38,334 bases of DNA from Bifidobacteriaceae bacterium (GCA_031266115.1 JAISBQ010000025.1:1-38334); one strand, 5' to 3'. Numbered from the stretch's first letter, positions 26,602-36,900 are shown. Notes: generated by a model from the sequence alone, not told the origin. A program made the numbers and translations.

Positions 26602-27345
26602 TCAGAGGGGCGCTATCTCCTCAATGAGCTCGGGGTAGTTGTTGCGAACCGAACCCACGGCCCTCGCGACCCGGCGCGGCATCAACGCTGGCGCCGGCAA
26701 GGCGGCAAGAAGCTCGGCGACCTCGTGGCGGTCGGTGAGCGACGGGTCGAGCCACAACCCCACCATGTCCGGGGGGACCACTACGGGCATCCTGTCGTGG
26801 ATGTGCCCCACGGCATCGGCAGCTGGTCTGGTGACGATGGCCACCGAGACGAGCCATTCGCGTCTCACGTCGCCGCCCGCTGGATCGTCGGCCGCCCCAA
26901 CCGTGGACGATGCCGGCCGCCACCATTCGTAAACACCCGCGAATCCCAAGGGGCCGTCATCGTCGGGGGCCAAGTAGTAGGGGACCTTGGGACGGCCGGG
27001 GTCGGCCCGCCATTCGTAGTAGCCCGACGCAGGGACGATGGCGCGGCGGCGCGAGGCCGCGACACGGAAAACCGGCTTGACGGTGACTGTCTCGGATCTC
27101 GCGTTGATCAGCAGCGGACCGCTCGTCGGGTCTCTGGCCCACGGCGGCACCAGCCCCCATCTGGCTGTGCGCGCCACCCGCTCGGGCGGACCGCCGGGGC
27201 TGGGTGCGGCATCGTCGGTCACGACTGCCACCTGCTGCGTAGGAGCGACATTCCAGGAGGGGGCAAGGCTCTCCTCGATTCGATCGATCCCGAACGCCTG
27301 GGCCACGGCCTGGTGCGCGTGGTAATTGGCGTAACGCCCACACAT
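26602..27345 (-). CDS. SRAP-domain protein (HMCES/YedK family)
   Basis: A 247-residue protein. The start is set by MCGRY: Cys2, exposed after Met removal, forms the thiazolidine crosslink with abasic sites in single-stranded DNA. The other active-site residues are present: N32 in WNVAPTQQ, the glutamate in PASGYYEWR, and the histidine in HIHDRMPVV. RWGLVPPWARD is the family signature. It protects abasic sites at replication forks from error-prone repair. Its ATG lies 14 nt after the stop of the GNAT gene, so the two may be co-transcribed. A 6-bp palindrome overlaps the ribosome-site position. Confidence 0.95.
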   Translation of the reverse strand: MCGRYANYHAHQAVAQAFGIDRIEESLAPSWNVAPTQQVAVVTDDAAPSPGGPPERVARTARWGLVPPWARDPTSGPLLINARSETVTVKPVFRVAASRRRAIVPASGYYEWRADPGRPKVPYYLAPDDDGPLGFAGVYEWWRPASSTVGAADDPAGGDVRREWLVSVAIVTRPAADAVGHIHDRMPVVVPPDMVGLWLDPSLTDRHEVAELLAALPAPALMPRRVARAVGSVRNNYPELIEEIAPL

Positions 27346-27361
27346 GAGGCAAGTGTGCCTC
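27346..27361. promoter_or_regulatory. Palindrome overlapping the SRAP gene start region
   Basis: GAGGCAAGTGTGCCTC has perfect 6-base arms around AGTG and abuts the ATG at 27345. It could limit ribosome access or be an operator, as no other Shine-Dalgarno is visible. CACATGATGTG follows at 27361-27371 within the end of the preceding gene. Confidence 0.3.
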
Positions 27362-27914
27362 ACATGATGTGGGACAGGGAGCGCGATGCCGCCGCTGATT
27401 CAAGAGCGTCGCGGCCCGCGAGCATGGTGATGCGCCCGTCGGTCCGCGAATACTCGGTGAACCCCATCTCGTCGCACAGTCTGCGCGCCACGTTGTCGCG
27501 GTGGATGCACAGGCTGACGCCCCTCAATCCGCCGGCGGCGGCCACCGACAGCGAACGGGTAAGCAGTTCGCGCCCCAGACCCTGCCGGCGGGCGGCCTTG
27601 CGGACGCAGACGCCAAGTTCGGGAACGTCGTCGGCCACGTAGGCATACCCGTGGTCGGCGGAGGAGAAGAAGCGAAGCCACGTCACACCCACCCAGTGGT
27701 CGGCGAGATGAGCGAGGATGCCGAAGTCCCCGTTTTGCGGCTCTAGGTCGGCATAGGAAGCCAGATGGTGGCCGAAGGCGACGCCCTCGGTGTGGAACAG
27801 GTCCACGTACCAACTCAGGTTGGCCAGGATCGCTTCAAGGAGCACATCGTGGTCAGTAGGCAGCAAAGGTCTGAAGTCAACGCTGATGGCTGTAGGCGCC
27901 TCAGTGCAGGTCAC
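27360..27914 (-). CDS. GNAT-family N-acetyltransferase
   Basis: A 184-residue single-domain GNAT. The acetyl-CoA binding loop is RRQGLGREL (109-117) and motif B is NVARRLCDEMGF (141-152), both in the usual positions. LGVCVRKAARR begins the beta-4 strand/helix unit. The GTG at 27914 is preceded by AGGGGGG with good spacing. The substrate cannot be read from the sequence; small-molecule amines, tRNA or ribosomal protein are all possible. It lies directly upstream of the SRAP gene on the same strand and faces the repeat-rich non-coding region. Confidence 0.85.
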   Translation of the reverse strand: MTCTEAPTAISVDFRPLLPTDHDVLLEAILANLSWYVDLFHTEGVAFGHHLASYADLEPQNGDFGILAHLADHWVGVTWLRFFSSADHGYAYVADDVPELGVCVRKAARRQGLGRELLTRSLSVAAAGGLRGVSLCIHRDNVARRLCDEMGFTEYSRTDGRITMLAGRDALESAAASRSLSHIM

Positions 27915-28128
27915 GGGTTTCCCCCCTATCCGTGCTTGCGTGGATGGATCAATCCAAGCACCGCCGCCCCGGTGGGTTGCCGGGCAAAGCGTCCCGGGTG
28001 GGGGCGTTCCCCCAGGTCAATGAGGTCAAGATTGGTCTGCCGGCGAGGCCTACGGGCGCCCGCGGCACCAGAGCGGGCGCACATTTTCCCTGGTCAAGGG
28101 GGCTTTTGTCCTCAGCAGACCGAGGGGA

Positions 28129-28408
28129 GACTTTCGTCGCGGCCGCTGCCATTGCTCGGCGAGGACGGACTTTCGTCTCAGATCCCGGCCGTCCGGGGCG
28201 CGGGGACGGTGCTTGGTCCTCGGTGACGGGGGCAGCCGCAGCGACGACGTCAATCGACGTTGCCGGGCGCAGACGCCACGCACGACCGCGCACGCGGTCC
28301 ACCCCGGTGGCGCCGGAGTGGACCTTCGTCGGACGTGATGGGAGCGAGCCTAGTGGCGGACTTTGGTCACCCTCGGCGGTGGGTGGCCGAGGCGCTAGGA
28401 CTTTGGTC
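28129..28408. promoter_or_regulatory. Cluster of five GAC-N4-GTC motifs
   Basis: GACTTTCGTC at 28129-28138 and 28168-28177, GACCTTCGTC at 28321-28330, and GACTTTGGTC at 28359-28368 and 28399-28408. Starts are 39, 153, 38 and 40 bp apart, all on the same strand. Each is a quasi-palindrome GAC-N4-GTC resembling the core of the mycobacterial DosR/DevR box (GGGACTWWAGTCCC). The binding protein is unknown, and a relic repeat is possible. Confidence 0.4.
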
Positions 28409-28482
28409 ATCTGACCCCTGCCGACCGTGGTGCCTGGGATTGGGTCGGGGTCGCGGACCGAACCCTCTCGGTGCCCGTCCTG

Positions 28483-28734
28483 CGAGTGCCAAACCCGTGC
28501 CAACACACCCCCACCACCCGAGTTGGCACGGATCCGGCACACCCCCAGACAATGCCGCACCCCGGCATCTCGCATCACCCCAGGTCACAGCGTCGACCCA
28601 TGTCCGCCCCACCGGACACGAGTGCCAAACCCGTGCCAACACACCCCCACCACCCGTGTTGGCACGGGTCCGGCACACCCCCAGACAATGCCGCACCCCG
28701 GCATCCCGCATCACCCCAGGTCACAGCGTCGACC
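28483..28734. repeat. Tandem repeat, two ~116-bp units with 136-bp period
   Basis: Units 28483-28598 and 28619-28734 are nearly identical (a few substitutions). Each has two hairpins. In unit 2 ACCCGTGCCAACAC (28629-28642) pairs perfectly with GTGTTGGCACGGGT (28656-28669), and unit 1 has two or so mismatches there. The second hairpin is ATGCCG-CACCC-CGGCAT (28552-28568 in unit 1). The units could be terminator-like, REP-like or small-RNA encoding. Confidence 0.75.
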
Positions 28735-28920
28735 AGTTCACCCACTAACGGCGCACCCCGGCGCGGCCCCCAGCCAGCGATCCGATCAGCGAAGTCACAG
28801 TAAGGCGGCACCGCATGATCACGCCTCACCAACTCATCACCCAACTGGACGACCTGCAAGAACGCACGCTTCGCCGGATCAGTAAGCGACCCACGAGGCA
28901 GCGAGCCGGCATGCGGCCAG

Positions 28921-28926
28921 TAACCT
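28921..28926 (+). promoter_or_regulatory. Candidate -10 box for the XRE regulator gene at 28933
   Basis: TAACCT ends 6 nt before ATG 28933. No Shine-Dalgarno is present, suggesting leaderless translation. Confidence 0.35.
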
Positions 28927-28932
28927 GGCTCG

Positions 28933-29781
28933 ATGACAACCCAGAACACGGACACCGTCGCCGAGGCCGCGCGCTTCTTGCGTTCGCACCGCGATCGGCT
29001 CACGCCCGCCGATGCTGGCCTGCCCCGTTCGGGCCGGCGCCGGCGCCCTGGGCTCCGGCGCGAAGAGGTGGCACACCTGGCCGGCCTCTCGCTCGAGTAT
29101 TACAACCGCATTGAGCGCGGCAACCTATCCGGGGTCTCTGATGCGGTGCTCGCTGGACTCACCGATGCGCTCAGGCTCACCTCATCCGAGACCGTATACC
29201 TCAGCGCGCTCACCCATGCCCAGTCCGGGCATACCGACGGCGCGGCGGTGTCGACACGTCTTCGCCCCCACATACTCCAGTTCCTCGACGCTATCGACCC
29301 GCCGGCGTGGGTCATGAACCACGTGTTCGACGTGCTGGCCGCCAACCGTATGGCGAAGGCAGTACATGAGGAGATGTTCACCAGCACCTGCCAGCCGCCC
29401 AACCCGGTCCGCTTCGCGTTCCTCGACCCAGACGCCGACCGGGCCGCGCTTGACCCGACCGTACATCAAGCGAGGCTGGCGGCTTTGGTGCATGCCGCCT
29501 ACGCTCGCCACAGCGCCGATCCGGCGTTCGCGGCGCTGATCTGCGACCTCATCGCCCAAAGCGAGACGTTTCGGTCCTATTGGGATCGGTACGATGTCGG
29601 CGCTGGCACGTCCGGTGCCATGTTCCTGCGCCACCGGTTGGTGGGCCCCATGACCCTCGACTTCGAGGTTCTCGCGTTTCCCAGCGATCCCGGGCTTGTC
29701 CTCAACGTTCAAACGGCCGCGCCAGGCACGCCCACGGCCACCGCCCTTGCGCGCCTGGCGACCATGCTCGATCCGGCGTGA
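28933..29781 (+). CDS. XRE-family regulator with MmyB-like ligand-binding domain
   Basis: A 282-residue protein. Residues about 8-80 are a helix-turn-helix of the MmyB type: SGRRRRPGLRREEVAHLAGL, then SLEYYNRIERGNLSGVSD. Residues about 105-280 match the MmyB-like PAS-related domain (WVMNHVFDVLAANRMAKAVH, then PPNPVRFAFLDPDA), which in homologues binds fatty-acid-like ligands. Such proteins usually control one adjacent oxidoreductase or transporter gene; here the neighbour is a second regulator of the same class in convergent orientation. Targets cannot be inferred, but self-regulation from the upstream non-coding region is plausible. Confidence 0.9.
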   Translation: MTTQNTDTVAEAARFLRSHRDRLTPADAGLPRSGRRRRPGLRREEVAHLAGLSLEYYNRIERGNLSGVSDAVLAGLTDALRLTSSETVYLSALTHAQSGHTDGAAVSTRLRPHILQFLDAIDPPAWVMNHVFDVLAANRMAKAVHEEMFTSTCQPPNPVRFAFLDPDADRAALDPTVHQARLAALVHAAYARHSADPAFAALICDLIAQSETFRSYWDRYDVGAGTSGAMFLRHRLVGPMTLDFEVLAFPSDPGLVLNVQTAAPGTPTATALARLATMLDPA

Positions 29782-29818
29782 AGCGGCATGCCGCCCTTCC
29801 CGTCACGGTCAGTGTGCC

Positions 29819-30682
29819 TCATGGCCGCCCTCGATCGCTGAGGACCCCCCCCCCCCCCATCCGCGCAATCAGGTCACTGACCGCCTCGGCTGTGCCGGTT
29901 CCTGGCGCCGGAACGCGCACCACCAGGTACTGGCCTTGGCTTCCGGTGTCGGCCAGAGTTTCGTTGAGGAAGACCATGCGCCCCCCCAGCGGGTGGTTCA
30001 CGGCGATAACCCGTCGCGGCGAGGACATGACGGGATAGGTCTTCCACCGCTGCGCAAACTCTCGGCTTTGTTCCGTGAGATCCGCGATAGCTGCGGCGAG
30101 GACCGGATCATCGGGGTATTGAGCGGCTCGTGTGTACAGGATCGCGGCGACGATGTCGGCTTCCGCCTCCCAGTCCGGCAGGAAACGGCGGGCGGCCGGA
30201 TCTAGGAACACAAATCGCGCGTTGTTGGGTGGCTGGAGCGGCGAGCCAAACAGCGGACTGAAGGCAGCGCGAGCGGCTTCGTTGGAGGCGATCACATCGG
30301 CCCCGAGGCGCAGCACCATCGCCGGGGCGACCATCGAGTCGACCACCAGTTGAATCTCGGGACGCACGTGGTCTACCGAGGTCCAGGCGCGGTACCGCGC
30401 GGACCGTTGGCCGCGCGCCAATCCCAGCAGATGCCAGCGTTCAGCGGAATCGAGCTTGAGTACCTCAGCTACGGACAACAAGATCTCATCCGACACTCCG
30501 ACCAGGTGGCCCTGCTCCATCCGCGTGTAGTACTGCGTCGAGATCGACGCCAGCATCGCCACCTCGGCGCGTCTGACCCCCACGCGGCGCCGGGATGAGC
30601 CGCCGGCAAGTCCCATGCGATCGGGGTCGAGCCGTCGCCTGCGAGAGCGAAGAAATGCACCGGCTTCATCGCGCAGGATCAT
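29819..30682 (-). CDS. XRE-family regulator with MmyB-like domain and G14 tract near the 3' end
   Basis: A 287-residue paralogue of the regulator at 28933-29781. The HTH is RRRVGVRRAEVAMLASISTQ, then YYTRMEQGHLVGVSDEILL. The C-terminal MmyB-like domain contains MVLRLGADVIASNEAARAAF and PPNNARFVFLDPAA. ATG 30682 is chosen over GTG 30709 because TAGACT lies 7 nt upstream. The last codons read ARMGGGGVLSD, encoded by a run of 14 G (14 C at 29845-29858 on the plus strand). Loss of one G would replace the last residues with a slightly longer tail. The two genes converge, 37 nt apart. Confidence 0.88.
   Translation of the reverse strand: MILRDEAGAFLRSRRRRLDPDRMGLAGGSSRRRVGVRRAEVAMLASISTQYYTRMEQGHLVGVSDEILLSVAEVLKLDSAERWHLLGLARGQRSARYRAWTSVDHVRPEIQLVVDSMVAPAMVLRLGADVIASNEAARAAFSPLFGSPLQPPNNARFVFLDPAARRFLPDWEAEADIVAAILYTRAAQYPDDPVLAAAIADLTEQSREFAQRWKTYPVMSSPRRVIAVNHPLGGRMVFLNETLADTGSQGQYLVVRVPAPGTGTAEAVSDLIARMGGGGVLSDRGRP
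29845..29858. repeat. C14/G14 homopolymer
   Basis: Fourteen C on the plus strand, inside the 3' end of the minus-strand regulator gene. Such tracts are prone to slipped-strand changes and to sequencing miscounts. Confidence 0.95.
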
Positions 30683-30689
30683 GTCAGCG

Positions 30690-30706
30690 AGTCTAAACCG
30701 GCGGTT
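30690..30706 (-). promoter_or_regulatory. -10 box and palindrome upstream of the second MmyB-type regulator
   Basis: TAGACT (minus, 30695-30690) precedes ATG 30682 by 7 nt. The palindrome AACCG-G-CGGTT (30696-30706) abuts it, a suitable position for autorepression. This rests on position only. Confidence 0.35.
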
Positions 30707-30863
30707 CACCGCTGATCCACACCCAAAAACGCGTCATCATTGTTCGAAATCCACCACATTCGCATCAATCGTGGCGAAATTGCTGGAACCCCGGCGATCG
30801 CATGACAGACCGTCCGTCGGGTCACGTCTACCGGCCAGGACACACGCGGACCCCGAGGCACCG

Positions 30864-30952
30864 AGGCGCCCGGCAGGCACGATGTCCGTTGCCCGCCGGG
30901 CGCCTCTCCCCTGCTCGGGAACCCCTGCCATAACGAGAGATATGGGTTCCCG
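30864..30952 (-). terminator. Two hairpins downstream of the multi-esterase gene
   Basis: CGGGAACCC (30916-30924) pairs with GGGTTCCCG (30944-30952), starting about 11 nt after the stop at 30963. Further on, AGGCGCCCGGC (30864-30874) pairs with GCCGGGCGCCT (30895-30905). Both are perfect. No clear T tract. Confidence 0.55.
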
Positions 30953-30962
30953 ACGATGATCC

Positions 30963-33900
30963 TTAGGAGACGACCACGGTGTAGACCTTGGTCTTGCCGC
31001 CAGCCTTGACGCTGATCTTGGCTGTGCCGGCCTGCTTGGCGAGCAGGCGCCCAGTCTTGTCAACAGACACCACATCGGGATTAGCGCTGGTGTAGGTGAC
31101 CTTCACCTTGGCCACACGGGCCGGGGAGTAGGTCGGAATCACGGTGCCGCTGTCCCCAACCCGCAGGGTCTTGGGTACGGTGGCGGTGACCTTCTTCACT
31201 GTTGCCGATGGCTTCTTCGCAAGGACCGTGACCTTCAGGGTGGTGTTCTTCGCACCCGCCCTGATGGTGATGGTGGCCTTGCCGGCCTTCTTCGCCGTGA
31301 TCATCCCGGTGGAGCTGACCGTGGCGACCGACTTGGCTGAGGAGGACCATCTCACCGTTGCCTTGGCACCGGTGTCGGTGTAGGCCAGCGCAGCGATCGT
31401 GATCTTCTGTCCCTTGGCCAAGACTACGGCCCGTTGGCCGGCCTTCACCAGCGAGACGGTGGCGACGCTCCCTTCGGGCCCAGTCACCGGAGCCGGTGCC
31501 TGGGCGACCAGTCCGGCCAATGCCTTGGACAGCTGGACGATGGCGGCCTGCGCCTGAGCGGCACCGGCAGCCGGATCTCCACCGATGGCCTTGGCCGCAG
31601 ATAGAACCGTTTGCAAGGCGGCCCACGATTCGGCCGTGTAGCCGCCGGAGACCAGGGATTCCGCCTGCGTGACCACAGACCCCAGGGCTGTCTTGGCAGC
31701 CAGCGTTGCGGCGGCATCGACCACCGGACCTGGATCTACAACCCCCGGCTCCGAGGGAGCCGGACTCGACTGAGTTGGCGCTGGCGTCGGGGCTGGCGCC
31801 AGGGCGGCCAAAGCCGCGTTGAGGGCAGCAAGGGCCGCGTTCAACTCGGCCTGCGTGCTGGCGGGGTTGGCGGTGACCGCCCTAGCCCCAGTCAGCGCGG
31901 CTTGCAGAGCCGCCCAGGTCGCCTGCGAGTAGCTCTCAGCTCGCAGCGTGGACACACCAGTCACCAGGGCGCTCAGTGGCCCACTATCGCCGGCCCCGCT
32001 GCCCGGAGGAGCGGTGGGCGCCGGGATCAGACCGGCAATCGCCCCACTGAGAGCAGCGGCAGCAGCGTCGATGTCGCCCTGAGTCGCGTTCGGATTAGAC
32101 AGCGCCGCCTGGGCGGAACTCACCGCTCCTTGCAACGCGGCCCACGAGGCCTGGGTGTAGAGGTCCTCATTCAGCGCACCTGCGACATTCGCCAATGCCT
32201 CCAACGCCTGGCTCGTCACCGGTGTAGTGGGTTGGTCTGGTGTGTCTTTGAAGGCGTGGTTGCGGATGAAGTCGTTGAGGCTTTGACGCCACACGGCCCA
32301 GGCGTGGACTCCGGGAACATAATATTCGGCGATGTCGAGCCCTGGCACAGCGGCCTCATACTCGGCCGCACGGACCGGCATGGTCAGTCCAGCATTCTCG
32401 TTCAACCCAGCAGAGAACTGGATCCCACCCAGCCCGCGAATCTTCGCGACCTGGTCCGCAGTCAGATCCGGTGCGCTACCACCCGAGGACCAGATACCAA
32501 AGTACCCGAACTCCTCGGCCTGGCTCAACAAAATATTGAACGCACGCGACCCACCAGCCGACAGACCAGCAAACGCCCTGTCCGCCGGATCAGTGGACAC
32601 GTTGTACGCAGCCTCGATAGCTGGGATCACACGACCGATCAGATCAGCCCGGTAACCATCGTTCCCGTTCGGCAGACCGTTGAAGTTGGTCATCACCACC
32701 ACCATCGGAGCAGCCTCACCAGCATTGATCGCGTTATCCAAGATCACGTTCGCACGACCCTGAGCAGCCCAATCAGTCTCGTTACCGCCACCACCATGAG
32801 ACAAATACAAGGTGGGATACGGCTCCACACGATCCGGATCATACCCCGGCGGGGTATACACCACAGCCTGATGAGAACCAACCGGGCTCGTCGACTCCGG
32901 CGAGAAATACCTCAACGCCGTCAACACACCCTTCGGACCCACACGCACAGCCTGATACGAATAGTCCTCACTCGAGAACTCAGGATCCGTCGGCACATAC
33001 ACCTGAGACATCACCTGCGTCGTCGCACCAGCCGCCTGCGGAACATCACCATTCGCCCACGGCACATTCGACGGATCCGCGATCCGACAACTGAGCGTCC
33101 GGGCCGGACAATCCACATACAACCCATACGAGAACACACCCGGCGGCAACGGGACCGTATACGTCCACACACCATCACCATCCGGATCCGTCATCGACGC
33201 CCACCACCACGACCCACCAGCCGGAATCTCACCAGGAACCCAACCGTTCCCATCATGCGACGGAGCCAAACTCGTCCCATCAGCCTGCGTGAACGCCCAC
33301 TCACCATAAATCTCCACCTGGTCAGCACCCGGAGCATAAAGCCTCACCGTCACCTCATACCCCGTCGGACCCACACCCGTATGAGACACCACAGGCGTCG
33401 TCACCGGTGCCACCGGCGCGGTGGGCGCACCCTGGAACACCACGTTCCGGATGAAGTCGTTGAGGTCTTGGCGCCAGACATCCCACGAGTGAATGCCGTG
33501 AACATTCCATTCGACCACGGGCACACCATGCTCGGCGTAATCGGCAGCGCGCAGGTAGGACTGCTCGTTGATCGGATAGTTCTGCCAATCCTCGGTACCG
33601 GTCGAAATGTGTACGGCGGTGACCTGCGTCATCGCCGACCACTGGTTGTCGGCTGGTGGAGCGTAGAAGCCACCACCCGACCAGATGCCGTAGTACTCGA
33701 ACAGCGACGCCTGCTCGTGGAGCGCCATCGCGGTCCGGGCACCTCCAGCGGACAGGCCGGCCATCGCGCGATCGTCAGGAGACGTCGAGACGTTGTACCG
33801 CGCCTCAATCAGCGGGATGACATTGTCGCGGATCTCCTGGTAGAGCCCGGAGTTGCCGTTGGGCAGACCGTTGAAGTTCGGCATGACGACAACCATCGGT

Positions 33901-36900
33901 TCCGCGGCACCGGAGTTGATCGCGTTGTCGAGGATATTCTGCGCGAGCCCTTGAGTGGCCCAGTCCGACTCGGATCCTGACCCACCGTGCGACAGGTAGA
34001 GCGTCGGATACGGCTTGGCGCGGGACTGGTCGTAGCCCGGCGGCAGGTAGACCACCAGGTTGTGCTGGCCTGCTGGGCTCGTCGACGCCGGTGAGTTGTA
34101 CCGGATCGGAACCAGCGTGCCACCTGTCCCCGTTGCCACGGCCTGCGCGAACGAGAAGTCCGGGGTCGGGAACAGGGTAGAGGTGGGCACCACGATCTGG
34201 GACATGCGCTGTGCGGCGACGCCCAGGTCAGCCATGCCCGGAAGGTTGGACCACGGCACGTTGTAGGGATCGGGCTGTTGCATGCACGAGCCGCCCTGCG
34301 TCTGGCAATTGTGCAGGAACCCGTAGCTGAACACGCCAGCGGGAAGCGCTGTCGTGTATTCCCAGACACCGTCTGGACCCTGGACCATCGGGGTTGATGG
34401 CCACACGCCCGCCTGACCCACCGTGTCACCAGGCCGCCAATCGTCGCCCATATGCCAATCCGCGTCGAACTTGGAGCGGATGTCCTCAGGCTGCGCGAAT
34501 GCCCATTCTCCGTAGATGGAGACGCTGGTCACGCCCGCGGGAGCTTGATAGCGGATAGTCGCCGCGTAGCCCGTGGGCCCGGTTCCCGTGTAGCGGATCG
34601 TTGGGCCAAGGTTGAGCGGGTTGGGGTTCCCCGCCGCGACCGTGATGGCCGATGTCGTCTCAGCCGGGTCAAAGAGCGCGTCACCTGAGTAGGCGGCCTT
34701 CAACTCGACGGAACCGGACTGGGGGAAGACCACGGAGACCGCGGCCACGCCGTCGGCAGCGATGTCCGCGACGCCCAACACTGCTCCGTCGGCGGTGAAT
34801 GTCACCGTGCCGGTTGGCACGACGCTAGCGGCGAGCGGGGCAACGGTCGCACGGACAGTCGTCAGCGCGTTCTGCCTAACGCCCGCGGGCGCAGCCACGG
34901 TGACGCCAGCGTCGCGGAAGGCGACCTCGGTGACGAAGTCACCCATCGCCTCACGCCACCAGGCCCAGTTGTGCCCACCGTTGGTGTTGTACTTCCGGTA
35001 CGACACGCCGGCATCGTCGAGGAGCTGTTGCTCAAGCGTGGTGTTGGCCTGCGCGGCGCCTCCCAGGTCCTGGATGGCCACGCCGACCTGGAGGCCGAGC
35101 AGCTCCTTGAGCGCCGGGTTCGCCGCCTCGGCCTGCGTGGGTGCCCCACGGGGGGCGGACCAGACCGCGTAGTAGCCGAACGTCGAGGTCCGGTGGAACA
35201 AGATGTCCTGCACCGTGGTGGCGCCGCCCGACAGGCCCGCATAGGCGCGCCACTGCGGATCGGTCGACACCGCGTAGTGCGACTCGACGTACGGGATGAG
35301 GTTGCCGAGAAGGTCCGCCGTGGTCGGGTTGTTCGGCATGACCACAACCATGGGTTGGGCCTGGCCGCTGGAGATGAGGTTGTCCAGGATCGCCTTCGCA
35401 GCGCCCTGTGTGCTCCAATCCATCTCGTTGCCGCCGCCACCATGCACCAGGTAGAAGGTCGGGTACTCCACGCCGCCAGCCGGGTCGTATCCGGGCGGGG
35501 TGTAGATGGTGGCGTAATTCACGCCGTTCGGGTTGGTGTGGCCCGGCGAGCCGTAGATGACGTGAGTCACCGTGCCCTTGCCGACCGCACCGTTCGGGTC
35601 CTGCCAGCTCAGGTCGCCCGTGTCGAACTCCCCGCCTGTGGGCACATAGACCTGCGAGTTAGGCTCCGACGAGCCGGCCGTCGACCATGGCGGGTTGGCG
35701 GGGTCGGATTGCGCGCTGCAACCCGACAACGACGGTGCGTTTCCGTTGCAGTTCAGGTAGAAGGCGTAGGTGTACGTGCCCGCCGGAAGCTGGGTGGTGT
35801 ACTCCCACACGCCGGTGGTCGGGTTCTTCACCAGATCCGCCACCGGCCAGTTGGCCGCTGAACCGACGTTGGGCGCCGAGAGCGGGAAGTCTCCTGCCTC
35901 CCATGTCGAGCCGTAGTGCGGGTTCGGGTTGGTCTGGTCGGCGGCGATGCCGTCGGCATTGCCGAAGGACCACTCGCCCTTGATCCGCACCGAGGACACC
36001 GAATCTGGCGCCTCATACCGGAACGTCACCTCATAGCCCGTGGGAGCCTCGCCCGTGTAGCTCACCGTCGGACCCAAGTGAACCGGCGCCGGGGGTGTGG
36101 CGTCCTTGAACGCGACGGAAGAAATGAACTCGTTCAACAGCCAACGCCACACATCCCACGAGTGCACGCCCTCGCGATACTGCTCGATGACGTTGGCACC
36201 GAGAGACCTGTAGGTGTCGGCCAATATTGGAGCAACGGCGCCGGGTCCGGGGAAGTTGGCCGGCTGCGACCTACGGTCATTGGTGCCCGCTCCGAGCTGA
36301 ATGACCAGCGGGGAGCGCAATCCCGGTCCGTTCTCCTCCTCGGTCAAGTTGTACAAATCCGTGCCGCCGATGGCGGCATTCGGGTCATCCTTGGGGGACC
36401 AGACTCCGACATATCCGACCAGGCCGGGGTTGGTGGCCACGGACTCAGAAACCGCCATGCCGCCCTGTGACAGCCCGGCCAACGCGCGGTCTTCCATCCT
36501 GGTGGACACGTTGTAATGGGACTCTATCCACGGGATCAGCGAGTCTTTGAGTTCCGTTCCCAAGAGGATCGCGCTGGCATCCGCGTTGCCGCCAGTCAAG
36601 GAAACATAGGTGACCAACACGAGCACCATGTCCTTAGCGCGCCCGTCGGCGATGGCGTTCGCGAGAATGTTCTGGGCGACACCCTGGGTGGCCCAATCCG
36701 TCTCGTTACCACCGCCACCATGGGACAGATACAGCGTCGGATACGGCTCGGCCCGAGCGGGATCGTAGTTCGGCGGCAGCCACACCACCGCCTTGCGAGC
36801 GCCACCCGACAGCGACGACTCGTAGGTGACGGGGCTCAGCGTGCCGCGGTCCGCCGCAGCGGGCGGCGCCTGGAAGGAGAGATCCTCACTCGGGAAGGCG

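Larger units (their letters stand above)
27915..28932. other. Repeat-rich non-coding interval
   Basis: About 1 kb between divergently transcribed genes, with no protein I can support. It holds five GACYTTSGTC motifs (28129-28408), two tandem copies of a hairpin-bearing repeat (28483-28598, 28619-28734), and about 200 nt before the next gene with nothing recognised. Confidence 0.6.

Noticed and set aside
28483..28734. Possible CRISPR array
   Set aside because: Only two long units of about 116 bp with internal hairpins; no short repeats with unique spacers and no cas genes.
1664..28734. Identical 136-bp offset in the palindrome pair (1664/1800) and in the tandem repeat (28483/28619)
   Set aside because: The sequences are unrelated and only the palindromes, not the interval, repeat in the first case; treated as coincidence.
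28575..29003. Minus-strand open frame over the tandem repeat
   Set aside because: Most of it is repeat DNA, and it overlaps the start of the well-supported XRE gene; no known motif.
31611..33980. 789-codon plus-strand frame opposite the multi-esterase gene
   Set aside because: Very rich in Arg, His, Ile and Thr because it mirrors the G/T-ending codon block; no domain is visible.
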